From NCBI GenBank assembly GCA_016791475.1, contig JAEUWI010000011.1:93997-157996 (forward strand): a DNA stretch of 64,000 nucleotides. Reading direction: 5' to 3'. Positions 18,051 to 25,773 of the stretch are shown here, piece after piece. This DNA is from Candidatus Hydrogenedentota bacterium. GTDB taxonomy: Bacteria; Hydrogenedentota; Hydrogenedentia; Hydrogenedentales; JAEUWI01. The translations under genes and the position numbers were made by a program. Each line of letters begins with the position of its first letter. The first letter of the stretch is position 1. The notes below the pieces were generated by a model. The model had not been told where the DNA came from and searched no databases. It was given only the letters and a program-made list of their open reading frames with translations.

Positions 18051-19130
18051 TCAGCCGTAGTGCTTCCAGATATGCAGAACATGGGAGAGTTCCGCTCCAT
18101 CCCGCCCCTGTTCATTCAGCAGCCGCGGCAGTCGTTTCAATATTCGGTCCCGCGGATGGAGCAGCCACTCTCCCCCCGCCGGGCGGGCGTGGCGCGCATT
18201 GCGGGCCGCATTCTTAAACCGCTCGGACAGGGACATGCCCGGAAACCGGGTGGGCAGCTCTTCGTAGGCCGGCCACTCCAGATCCGCCATGCCCAGACGG
18301 CTGCGCTCAAACCACAGGTACACTTGCAGATAAAGCGCCACCACCTCGCAATGCCACTCGTCCAGGCTCTTGCCCGGCGGAACATCGTGGCGGGGACGCA
18401 TCTTGAAATCCAAAGACGCCTCATAGGCCTCTCGAAGCCGCGCCGCCTCCGGTACGCCATCGAGCGGCTGCGCCGAAAAGCGGCGGCGGCGCTCCACATA
18501 ACTGGGGCTGTAGTCGCCCGCCAGAAACAGCACGCTGTCGCCCATGGCCATCATGGCCTTGTAGATATTGCGCACCACAAACTCGTGGTCTTCGGTGTTC
18601 AGCGGCGGCCGCTGACCGAGCGTCATGCGCGCAAGCAGCAGACCGATTCCCCGGTTCATGAAGAGGCGCGCGCACTCGTCCAGTGGAGGATGGGTCGCAT
18701 CATAGGCGGGAAGGGCCGAAAACACGTCGGGCGGCCCCATCACCACATGGTGGCCGTATTTCGCTTCCATGAACATCAATTCGTAGGGGAGCCCGCCGAG
18801 ACTGGACCGGGGCATGGGCGGGCTGAAATCCACATGGATACCGCAATCCGGTTCCACCGACTCCTTCACGCCCCGCAGCAGCGACGAGAGTTGACGCCTG
18901 CGCCGTCTCGATTCGTACGGAACCACCACGAAAAAATCGTAGTCGTTGTAGACCCGCTCTTCGCCGTCCACCTCAAAGACACCGCCCTCGCCGCGCCCGT
19001 AGCCGCCACCCAGCACCAGCGCGGTCAGCTCCTCCGCGGGAACCACCTCGGACACGCGCCCGCGGACCGTCGCCATGTCACGGGCAATTCTTTCTTCGAG
19101 TTCATCCGAACCGTCCACTGTAAATCGCAT
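18051..19130 (-). CDS. Nucleotidyltransferase-fold protein of the polysaccharide cluster
   Basis: I do not recognise a named family for this 359-residue protein, but the N-terminal third has the hallmarks of the polymerase-beta-like nucleotidyltransferase fold: a glycine motif (LVLGGGYGRGEGG, residues 39-50), an Asp pair in YNDYDFFVVV (D63, D65) and a third carboxylate in HVDFSPP. The rest is mainly helical and rich in Arg and aromatic residues. The start at 19130 is well supported by AAGGA five bases upstream. It is the first gene of the polysaccharide operon. It may activate or modify a sugar with a nucleotide or phospho-group; this is inference from fold and context. Confidence 0.65.
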   Translation of the reverse strand: MRFTVDGSDELEERIARDMATVRGRVSEVVPAEELTALVLGGGYGRGEGGVFEVDGEERVYNDYDFFVVVPYESRRRRRQLSSLLRGVKESVEPDCGIHVDFSPPMPRSSLGGLPYELMFMEAKYGHHVVMGPPDVFSALPAYDATHPPLDECARLFMNRGIGLLLARMTLGQRPPLNTEDHEFVVRNIYKAMMAMGDSVLFLAGDYSPSYVERRRRFSAQPLDGVPEAARLREAYEASLDFKMRPRHDVPPGKSLDEWHCEVVALYLQVYLWFERSRLGMADLEWPAYEELPTRFPGMSLSERFKNAARNARHARPAGGEWLLHPRDRILKRLPRLLNEQGRDGAELSHVLHIWKHYG

Positions 19131-19201
19131 CGCTATCCTTAATCGTCCCGCCACCCCGATGACTAACGCTTCGTGGTGCCCGGCGCGCGCCAAAATGCGC
19201 G

Positions 19202-19232
19202 CCAGCCGGGAGTGTAACATACCCCCGGCTGG
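19202..19232 (-). terminator. Strong stem-loop after the first GH9 gene
   Basis: A perfect 9-bp stem (CCAGCCGGG / CCCGGCTGG) with a 13-base loop lies just past the stop of the GH9 gene at 19254 and before the polysaccharide operon. A second GC-rich hairpin (GGCGCGC / GCGCGCC) follows at about 19181-19202. They are likely to separate the two transcription units, though no T-tract is present. Confidence 0.55.
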
Positions 19233-19253
19233 TGGCCGAAGTCTATTGGATTC

Positions 19254-21833
19254 TCAGGGGAGATACCAAGTCCCGTAGAGGAACTCGGCGGGGCGGGGCT
19301 GGCGGCTCTTGAGCGCGTTGGTCGGTTTCCAGCCGGGAGACATCAGCATGGCGCTGCAAAAAAGCGTGGGGCTGATCGTCTCCTGCACCGTGAACTCGCA
19401 CTGGCGCGTGTTGTAGATCGGGTGGCAGGACCAACGGCGCCACAGCGGCACATCCGGCACCTTGAAATCGATCAGATCCGGCGACAGCACGCCACCGGGG
19501 GAACGCCAGACCGTGTCGCGCAAGGTCGTGTGCATGCCCTCCGTGACGCCGTAGACCGTGATGCCGGGTACCGGATCCGCGATGCCGTCCAGCTCGCTCA
19601 CGCCATGCTGGATGTCGGTCGGATAGCTGTACCCCAGGCCCGTCGTCCACGACATGCCCATCGGGTTCGCACCCAGCATGTAGTCCATATTCAAGATGGC
19701 CGAATCGCGATACTTCTGATCCCCCGTGAGCGCGAAGGTCGCCAGCAGGCCCCGGGCCGCGTTGGCCATGTCCGTCGCGCCCCAGGACATCCAGAAATCC
19801 TGATTCCGCGGCCATGTGCAGCGATAGGGCATCTCTTCGGTATACGCCAGCAGCGAATCCGCGTGTGTGGTGAAGTGGCTCTTGATCAGTTCCGCACGCT
19901 GCGTCTCGGAAACCACCCCGGGTTTGTTCACAATGCCGTAGAATATCCAGGGCGAGTAGTCCACCATGGAATAGGGCCATTTGAACGGTTTGCGCACCTT
20001 CGCGATCAGCGCCGGCACGTCCGCCAGATAATCCTTCTTGCCCGAGTAGCGGAACATCCGGACTTTCGCATGAAGTATGAACGGATCAATATACTCCTGC
20101 TTCTCCTCCCACGTTAGCGTATAGGGATCGCCCAGCCCCCGGTTCGCCCGGCACCGGATCGTCGTCAGTCCCAGGCTGTTCTTCGGATCCATTCCGAAGG
20201 CGTAGGCCCGGTTCGCATACCACGCCCAGCGGCTCGCGCCCGTGGAATCAAAAGGCTTCATGTGTTCCGCAAGCTGGATAGCCGCCGCGGCGAACATCAG
20301 CGAGTCCCAACGGGTGCGCCGCGAAAAGGCATAGTCGATGTCCGAATCAATCAAGGGGTGGGTGCTCGTCTCCACGAAACCCGACACACCGCCCGCGGAG
20401 TTCATGCTCCGCTGCCACACGAGAAGACCGTAGGCCGCCTCGTCCAGCACGTCCGGAATACCATTGGCCGATTCCGGGAGATTCAACTGCCCGTCGGAAA
20501 ATCGCTCCGGAGCCATTTCATACGCGTTCAGCAGATCAAAAATCGGCGTGTAGTGCGCATTGTTGCGATCCCAGTCCGCCGCGTCGTGCCATCCGCCGGT
20601 TGCGCCGTTCGTCTGGCGCGTCTTGTCCAGCGATCCGCCCACGACGTCAAAGCGCTGATAGCCCGCCGGTGGGTTGAAGATCCCTTTGCCAAAGGCGATC
20701 ATGTCGCTCTCGTAGATCGGGTCCGTGTGGCACTTGATTCGGGGCCAGTTCGTGTAGGGCGCGCCAAGGGCAATCCCGCAGCGCTGGTGAAACATCCCCC
20801 GCGCCGCCGTGTAAAACGCTTCGCCGTAGGCGTCCGGCCCGTGATAGAAGGGCCAGGAACGGCCCACGCCGGGCACACGAATGAAGAAGTTGCCCGTGGC
20901 GCTCAGCGCGGAAAAGTCCATCTCATATACTTTTTCACCCGTGAGCAGGGGCGGAACCGTCGACGGGTCGTTGTCTTCGATCAGGGGAACGATTCGGCTG
21001 TTGTTGTCCCGAAGGCGGACGGTCCCCGCGAGGACCACCGCGCCCGTGGCCGCGTTGACCACTTCGAAGCGGGGATAGGCGCCGAAATCCATCGGGCCCA
21101 CTTCGTAGATGTGGCAGCCCATATAGGCAAATTTGCGGGGGGCATCCGGCAGGTAGCCCACCTGATTGGTCTTGATCGCCCGCGATACCGTCCGATTGGT
21201 GTCAAACAGGAAGGTCACCCGCTTCGTACCGCGCACCGTCACGGTGTACGTCGTATTATTACGTAGCGGCTGAGGGAGATAAATATAAGAATAATTGATA
21301 TAGTCCACTTCCGGCCCACCCGTCACCGTCGCGTCTCCCAGACCCACCAGGGTGCGGCCCACCTGAAGCGGGATCAGGGGCACGCGGTAACGCGGATCGG
21401 CCGCGCTCGATATCTGGTAGGAAATCGGCAGATCGAGCAGATCTTCCCCCGCGTTGATGCGCCCAAGCGCGTAATACTGTTCGCGGAGCGACCGCATGGT
21501 ATTGCGCGCCGTCCAGTTCGGGCGATCCGTGTCGCGCGTCGCATCCCACAGCGCCACCGCCGGAAGCATCTTTCCCCCGGAGAGTTTGTCGATCTCGTTC
21601 ACCACCTCCTGCTCCGTGGACGTGGCGACGATGAGCCAGCGATCCGACAGCACGAGCAACTGCTCCACGCCGTCGTACGTGGGAATGGATATGGGATAAG
21701 CCGTTTGAAATTCGGAGAGGCTGGAGGGCGGGGCCGTCTGGGCGACGCCGGAGAGGGGGGGTAGGAAGAGTGCGCATAGGGCCACCAGGGTGGCGGACAG
21801 AGATGGTGAGAGAAGGGATGGTTTCAAATGCAT
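19254..21833 (-). CDS. Secreted family-9 glycoside hydrolase with novel N-terminal region
   Basis: The 859-residue protein has a clear Sec signal (about residues 1-32, ending near SGVAQ). Residues about 35-225 are an extension with no family I recognise. Next is an Ig-like CelD_N domain starting at SRAIKTNQVGYLPDAPRKFA, then the (alpha/alpha)6 GH9 catalytic domain: GGWHDAADWDR (the Asp residues of the catalytic base region), LPESANGIPDVLDEAAYGLL, GANPMGMSWTTGLGYSYP, and the expected catalytic Glu region near QCEFTVQETIS. GH9 enzymes cut beta-1,4-glucans and related polymers. The ATG at 21833 is certain: GGAGG stands 8 bases upstream. It is a paralog of the gene just upstream on the same strand; the neighbouring polysaccharide operon raises the possibility that the cell's own polymer is the substrate. 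Confidence 0.9.
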   Translation of the reverse strand: MHLKPSLLSPSLSATLVALCALFLPPLSGVAQTAPPSSLSEFQTAYPISIPTYDGVEQLLVLSDRWLIVATSTEQEVVNEIDKLSGGKMLPAVALWDATRDTDRPNWTARNTMRSLREQYYALGRINAGEDLLDLPISYQISSAADPRYRVPLIPLQVGRTLVGLGDATVTGGPEVDYINYSYIYLPQPLRNNTTYTVTVRGTKRVTFLFDTNRTVSRAIKTNQVGYLPDAPRKFAYMGCHIYEVGPMDFGAYPRFEVVNAATGAVVLAGTVRLRDNNSRIVPLIEDNDPSTVPPLLTGEKVYEMDFSALSATGNFFIRVPGVGRSWPFYHGPDAYGEAFYTAARGMFHQRCGIALGAPYTNWPRIKCHTDPIYESDMIAFGKGIFNPPAGYQRFDVVGGSLDKTRQTNGATGGWHDAADWDRNNAHYTPIFDLLNAYEMAPERFSDGQLNLPESANGIPDVLDEAAYGLLVWQRSMNSAGGVSGFVETSTHPLIDSDIDYAFSRRTRWDSLMFAAAAIQLAEHMKPFDSTGASRWAWYANRAYAFGMDPKNSLGLTTIRCRANRGLGDPYTLTWEEKQEYIDPFILHAKVRMFRYSGKKDYLADVPALIAKVRKPFKWPYSMVDYSPWIFYGIVNKPGVVSETQRAELIKSHFTTHADSLLAYTEEMPYRCTWPRNQDFWMSWGATDMANAARGLLATFALTGDQKYRDSAILNMDYMLGANPMGMSWTTGLGYSYPTDIQHGVSELDGIADPVPGITVYGVTEGMHTTLRDTVWRSPGGVLSPDLIDFKVPDVPLWRRWSCHPIYNTRQCEFTVQETISPTLFCSAMLMSPGWKPTNALKSRQPRPAEFLYGTWYLP

Positions 21834-22241
21834 AAGATACCTCCGCGGCAACAAAATCGCGTTGCCTGGTTACTGCCCGGTGTGGCGAATAGGTACACCA
21901 CACCCGTTGTGGGTGTCAGGAATCTGACGGCCTGGTCATCGGTGAGACACCGGCGCTACGCCGGCACAATACGGAATCGGCCAGAATCAGTGGAAACAAT
22001 GATTTGGCCAGCGCCCTGTGTTTACGGCCAGATACCGTTTACAGAGGCGGACGCCGTGTATCGCATACGTTGTGGAGACGAGCCCCACACCCGCTGACCA
22101 CTGCAACACCCGACGCCAGTGAGAACATTTTTGTCAACAATTTACAAGCAACGAAATTCTACCATACGATTCGCCGACGCGCAATTCAATACCACAAAAA
22201 AAACCAGCAATTTTCGGGTTTGTTCCATACTTGGGCGCGCT
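21834..22241. other. 408-base gap between the two GH9 genes
   Basis: No gene is visible here. The part nearest the downstream GH9 gene contains a CCGGCG-CTA-CGCCGG hairpin (about 21951-21963). The part nearest the upstream GH9 gene is A/T-rich, has a run of eight T on the minus strand about 40 bases after that gene's TGA, and holds the promoter candidate listed separately. Confidence 0.6.
22156..22184 (-). promoter_or_regulatory. Candidate sigma-70 promoter for the 21833 GH9 gene
   Basis: On the minus strand TTGCGC (22179-22184), a 17-base spacer and TAGAAT (22156-22161) form a reasonable -35/-10 pair in an A/T-rich stretch. A leader of about 315 bases would follow. A separate TTGACA about 25 bases further downstream has no partner at the right distance. 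Confidence 0.4.
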
Positions 22242-24803
22242 TCAGGGCAAATAGTATTTCCCATACAAGGCGGACTCGGGGCGCGCCTTTCGCGAAAGGA
22301 GCGCCGCGGGCGGTGTCCAGCCTTCGTTCAACAGCAACGCGCTGCAGAATATCGTAGAACTCATTGTTTCCTGCACGGTGAATTCACACTGGGCGACATT
22401 CAAAGTCGGGTGGCACGACCAGCGCCGCCATACGGGAACCTCCGGCACCTTGAACGCGATCAGGTCCTTGGAACCGGGGCCCGCCGGAGAGTTCCAGACG
22501 GTGCTTCGAAGCGCACCGTACATCACGCCCGTGATGCCGTAAACCGTGATACCGGGGACCGGATCCGCGATGCCGTCCGTCATGCTCACCTCGTGCTGGA
22601 TATTCACCGGATAGGCCTGCCCCAGTCCCGTGGTCCACGACATGCCCATGGGGTTCGCGCCCAGCATGAAATCAAAGTTCAGAATTGCCGCATCGCGATA
22701 CTTGCTCTCTCCTGTCAACGCATGCGCGATGAGAAGCGCCCGGCCCGCGTTGGTCATATCGCTCAGACCAAAGCCCATATAGTAATCCTGATCCCGGGGC
22801 CACGTCTGCCGGTAAGGACCGCCGTCCAGATAGCCCACCAGCTTGTCGGCCTGGGGAATCAGGCGCTTCTTCATCAGTTCCTTCCGCTGGCCCTCCGGAA
22901 TGAAACTGTCCGCGCGGTGACAGAGGCTGAAATAAATCCAGGGAGAATAGTCCATCAGCGTGTAGGGCCAGGCATAGGGCGCCGGAGCGACGGCCAAAGC
23001 TTCTTTCACCCCGTCGAGGAATTGCTCCTCCCCGGTCAGCCAGAACATGCGCGCTTTCGCCATCAATAGAAACGGAATCAGATAGGAGTCCTTCTCCTCC
23101 CAACTCACCGTGTAGGGCGCGCCACGCCCCCGATCCGCCTTTGCGGGGATCTCGATTTTTCCCAGGCTGTTTGCCGGGTTTGTGCCGAAATCGTAGGCCT
23201 TACGCGCCAGGCCCGCCCACCGTTCCGACGCCTCGGCGGCCAACGGCTTCAGATGCTCCGCAAGCTGCGCCGCCGCCGCCGCGAAAAGCAGTGAATCCCA
23301 GCGGGTCCGTCGGGAAAACGCGTAAGGGGCGTCTGAATCCATGGGCACGTGGCCGATCGTCTCCACGTGGCCCGAAACCCCGCCCTCCGGCGTCATGCTC
23401 TTGGCCCAAACCTCCAACCCAAAGGCCGCCTCGTCCAGTATATCCGGTATGCCGTTGCCCGACTCCGGTAGATTGAGCTGGCCATCCACAAAATTCTTCG
23501 GGGCGATCTCATAGGCGTTCAACAGGTCGAAAAGCACCGTGTAGTGCTGATTCCGGCGATCCCAGTCGGCCGCGTCGTGCCAGCCGCCCCACACATGCTC
23601 CGTCGCCTTCGACTTGTCCATCGTGGCCGCGTAAATATCAAAAACATTGTAGGGCTTGGGCAGGCCAAACTCTCCGTAGGCAAAGGCCACATAGCCCGAT
23701 TCGTACACCGGAGCCTGGTGGCAGATCGCCCGCTTCCACGGGGTATGGGCCGGGTCATAGGCCACGCCGCAACGCTGGTGGTAAAGGCCCCGCGCCGACG
23801 TGTAAAACGCCTCCCCATACACGTCGTCGCCCACCTGGAAAGGCCAGGATCGCCCCACGCCCGGAATGCGGATGTAGTAGCCGCCCGGTTCGTTCAACGC
23901 ACCAAGATCGAGCTCGTACACATCCTCGCCCGTGATCAGCGGGGGAACGACGGACTTCTCGCCTTTCTTATCCGCCTTCGGAATGATGCGTGAATTCCTG
24001 TCCCGCAGCCGCACCGCACCCTCCAGCGCCACGGTACCGTCCGAGGCCCGAACCACCTCATACTTCGGGTACATACTGCAATCCATCGCGCCAATCTCGT
24101 ACAGATGACAGCCGAGATAGGCAAACTTCCGCGGCGCATCGGTCAGATATCCCACCTGATTCACCTTGATGGCCCGGGAGATTGTCTGGTCTTCATCGAA
24201 TCGAAACGTCGCCCGCTTCTTCCCCTGTACCGCCACAGTGTAGGTCCGCCCCGATTCCATCGGCTCGGGAAGGCCCACGTAGGAATAGTGCGCGTAGTCC
24301 ACCTCGGGCGCGCCCGCATAGCGCGCCGCGCCAATACCCACCAGCACCCGCCCCACCTGGGCCGGCGCGCGCGGTGTGCCATAACGTCCATCGTCGGCGC
24401 TCGTGATGCTGTACGACGAAACCGAATCCAGCTCCCCTTCCCCCGCCCGCACCCGCGCCTCGGCGATATACTGCTCCCGAAGTTTGTCCGCCGTCCGCTT
24501 GGAGGTCCAGTCCTTCTTGTCGGAATCCCTGGTCTTTTCCCAGCCTTCCGCCGCACGCTTGAGCTGACCATGGGACAGCGCGTCTATCTCCCCCACCACC
24601 TCCGCGATGTTGGAGGTGACCACAATCACCCAGCGGTCGGACAATACGAGGACCTGCTCCACGCCGTCATAACTCGGCGCGGGTATTTCCGGTATCGCCT
24701 GGGACGACGCAGCCGGACACGCCAGGGCCCCCAGAAGTATCACCACCATCGAAAAAACCGCCGAATACCCCCGGTCCGTCAACCCACTCTGCTTCCGTTT
24801 CAT
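22242..24803 (-). CDS. Secreted family-9 glycoside hydrolase with novel N-terminal region
   Basis: The 853-residue protein is a close paralog of the 19254-21833 product. It has a Sec signal (MKRKQSGLTDRGYSAVFSMV onward, cleavage near AASSQA), the same unassigned N-terminal region (about 35-225, starting PSYDGVEQVLVLSDRW), a CelD_N-type Ig domain (SRAIKVNQVGYLTDAPRKFA) and a GH9 domain with GGWHDAADWDRR, LPESGNGIPDILDEAAFGL, GANPMGMSWTTGLGQAYP and CEFTVQETMS. The ATG at 24803 is chosen because the signal peptide follows directly; the open frame extends upstream but that part lacks a signal and overlaps the zinc-ribbon gene. The likely activity is endo- or processive cleavage of a beta-glucan; the actual substrate is unknown. 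Confidence 0.9.
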   Translation of the reverse strand: MKRKQSGLTDRGYSAVFSMVVILLGALACPAASSQAIPEIPAPSYDGVEQVLVLSDRWVIVVTSNIAEVVGEIDALSHGQLKRAAEGWEKTRDSDKKDWTSKRTADKLREQYIAEARVRAGEGELDSVSSYSITSADDGRYGTPRAPAQVGRVLVGIGAARYAGAPEVDYAHYSYVGLPEPMESGRTYTVAVQGKKRATFRFDEDQTISRAIKVNQVGYLTDAPRKFAYLGCHLYEIGAMDCSMYPKYEVVRASDGTVALEGAVRLRDRNSRIIPKADKKGEKSVVPPLITGEDVYELDLGALNEPGGYYIRIPGVGRSWPFQVGDDVYGEAFYTSARGLYHQRCGVAYDPAHTPWKRAICHQAPVYESGYVAFAYGEFGLPKPYNVFDIYAATMDKSKATEHVWGGWHDAADWDRRNQHYTVLFDLLNAYEIAPKNFVDGQLNLPESGNGIPDILDEAAFGLEVWAKSMTPEGGVSGHVETIGHVPMDSDAPYAFSRRTRWDSLLFAAAAAQLAEHLKPLAAEASERWAGLARKAYDFGTNPANSLGKIEIPAKADRGRGAPYTVSWEEKDSYLIPFLLMAKARMFWLTGEEQFLDGVKEALAVAPAPYAWPYTLMDYSPWIYFSLCHRADSFIPEGQRKELMKKRLIPQADKLVGYLDGGPYRQTWPRDQDYYMGFGLSDMTNAGRALLIAHALTGESKYRDAAILNFDFMLGANPMGMSWTTGLGQAYPVNIQHEVSMTDGIADPVPGITVYGITGVMYGALRSTVWNSPAGPGSKDLIAFKVPEVPVWRRWSCHPTLNVAQCEFTVQETMSSTIFCSALLLNEGWTPPAALLSRKARPESALYGKYYLP

Positions 24804-25056
24804 GCGCTCTGGCCTCGCTTGTTGCTGCTCATCGGACGTGTCTACCCGCCGTTCCCCGGCATCGCTGCCGCCTGCCGCGCCCGGCGCCAGCACCCGACCC
24901 ATCGGAAAAGGCTGGGATTGGGCCGAGATAGCCTCGCCGTAAACGGGCGCACCTCGTGCAGGCCGATCCATCACGACGGGTGGCCGGTACGCTGGCGATG
25001 CACGTCCGGCGGGAGCCACGACGGGGGGCAGGCGATTTACACCCGCAACTGTGGAC

Positions 25057-25680
25057 TTAATCCACGAGATGCTCCGTAACCGTCTCCGCTCCGCCGTGGC
25101 GGCGGCCGTTTTCACTGCGAAGGGGGGCCGCGGCCGGTGCGCCACCTTGTGGGCCGATCATGCCCGCCAGCCGCGCCACCAGCTCCGCCGCCTGGATCTG
25201 CACGGCGTCCGTCGCCCCGTGCAGCATCTTTTCCATCGCCACACGGCGCACCGCGCGCATCGCGTCTTCGTCCAGCTCGTCCCCGGCCACCTGGCCCGCG
25301 TACGGGCCGGGCAGGTGGAGCGGATCGCGACTCCGCGCTTCGGCGCACTGCCGCCGCGCGCGCTCTATCTCGATACTGTCCGGAAACTCGGCCTGAAGCG
25401 CGTCGAAAATCGCCAGCGCTTCGCCATAGTGCCCCGCGCAGTACAGATCCACCGCGCGACCGAACTGTTGCTTGGCATCCATCGAGGGGCGGTTCCGCGT
25501 GCCCCATCGACCGCGGGAAGCCGCACCGACCGACGCGGTCGCCTGCGGCTGGCGCGTGGTGGTCTCATGATTGATCGGAATCTTCTCGCCGCACGAGGGG
25601 CACTGCCCCATCTTGCCAATGGCCGACCGAGGCACCTGCATCTGCTGACCGCATTCGCAGGTAATGTAAAGTTTTCGCAT
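25057..25680 (-). CDS. Zinc-ribbon protein with TPR-like helical region
   Basis: The 207-residue product begins MRKLYITCECGQQMQVP and has two Cys pairs (CECG, CPSCG) about 17 residues apart, as in small zinc ribbons of the FmdB/MJ0042 type. A linker is followed by a helical region at about residues 67-120 (FGRAVDLYCAGHYGEALAIFDALQAE), which reads like one or two TPR units. The C-terminus is Ala/Gly-rich. No signal peptide is visible. The start at 25680 puts the zinc ribbon at the N-terminus. It lies 93 bases downstream of another zinc-ribbon gene on the same strand, and such pairs suggest a shared role in protein-protein contacts. Function unknown. Confidence 0.75.
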   Translation of the reverse strand: MRKLYITCECGQQMQVPRSAIGKMGQCPSCGEKIPINHETTTRQPQATASVGAASRGRWGTRNRPSMDAKQQFGRAVDLYCAGHYGEALAIFDALQAEFPDSIEIERARRQCAEARSRDPLHLPGPYAGQVAGDELDEDAMRAVRRVAMEKMLHGATDAVQIQAAELVARLAGMIGPQGGAPAAAPLRSENGRRHGGAETVTEHLVD

Positions 25681-25773
25681 AAGGCTCTTGTATTCCACTT
25701 CGGGCGTTGGTAACACGCGCGCCGAAGTCCAAACGGACCTTGCCGGCTACCGGGCGCGTGGCCCTATTGTACC

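Noticed and set aside
21834..25056. Further sigma-54 sites before the GH9 genes
   Set aside because: No GG-N10-GC pair with the TTGC context was found on the right strand; the closest had 11 or 8 bases between the two elements.
24804..25145. Longer form of the second GH9 protein starting upstream of 24803
   Set aside because: The extension overlaps the end of the zinc-ribbon gene, has no signal peptide, and the internal start gives a clean signal peptide.
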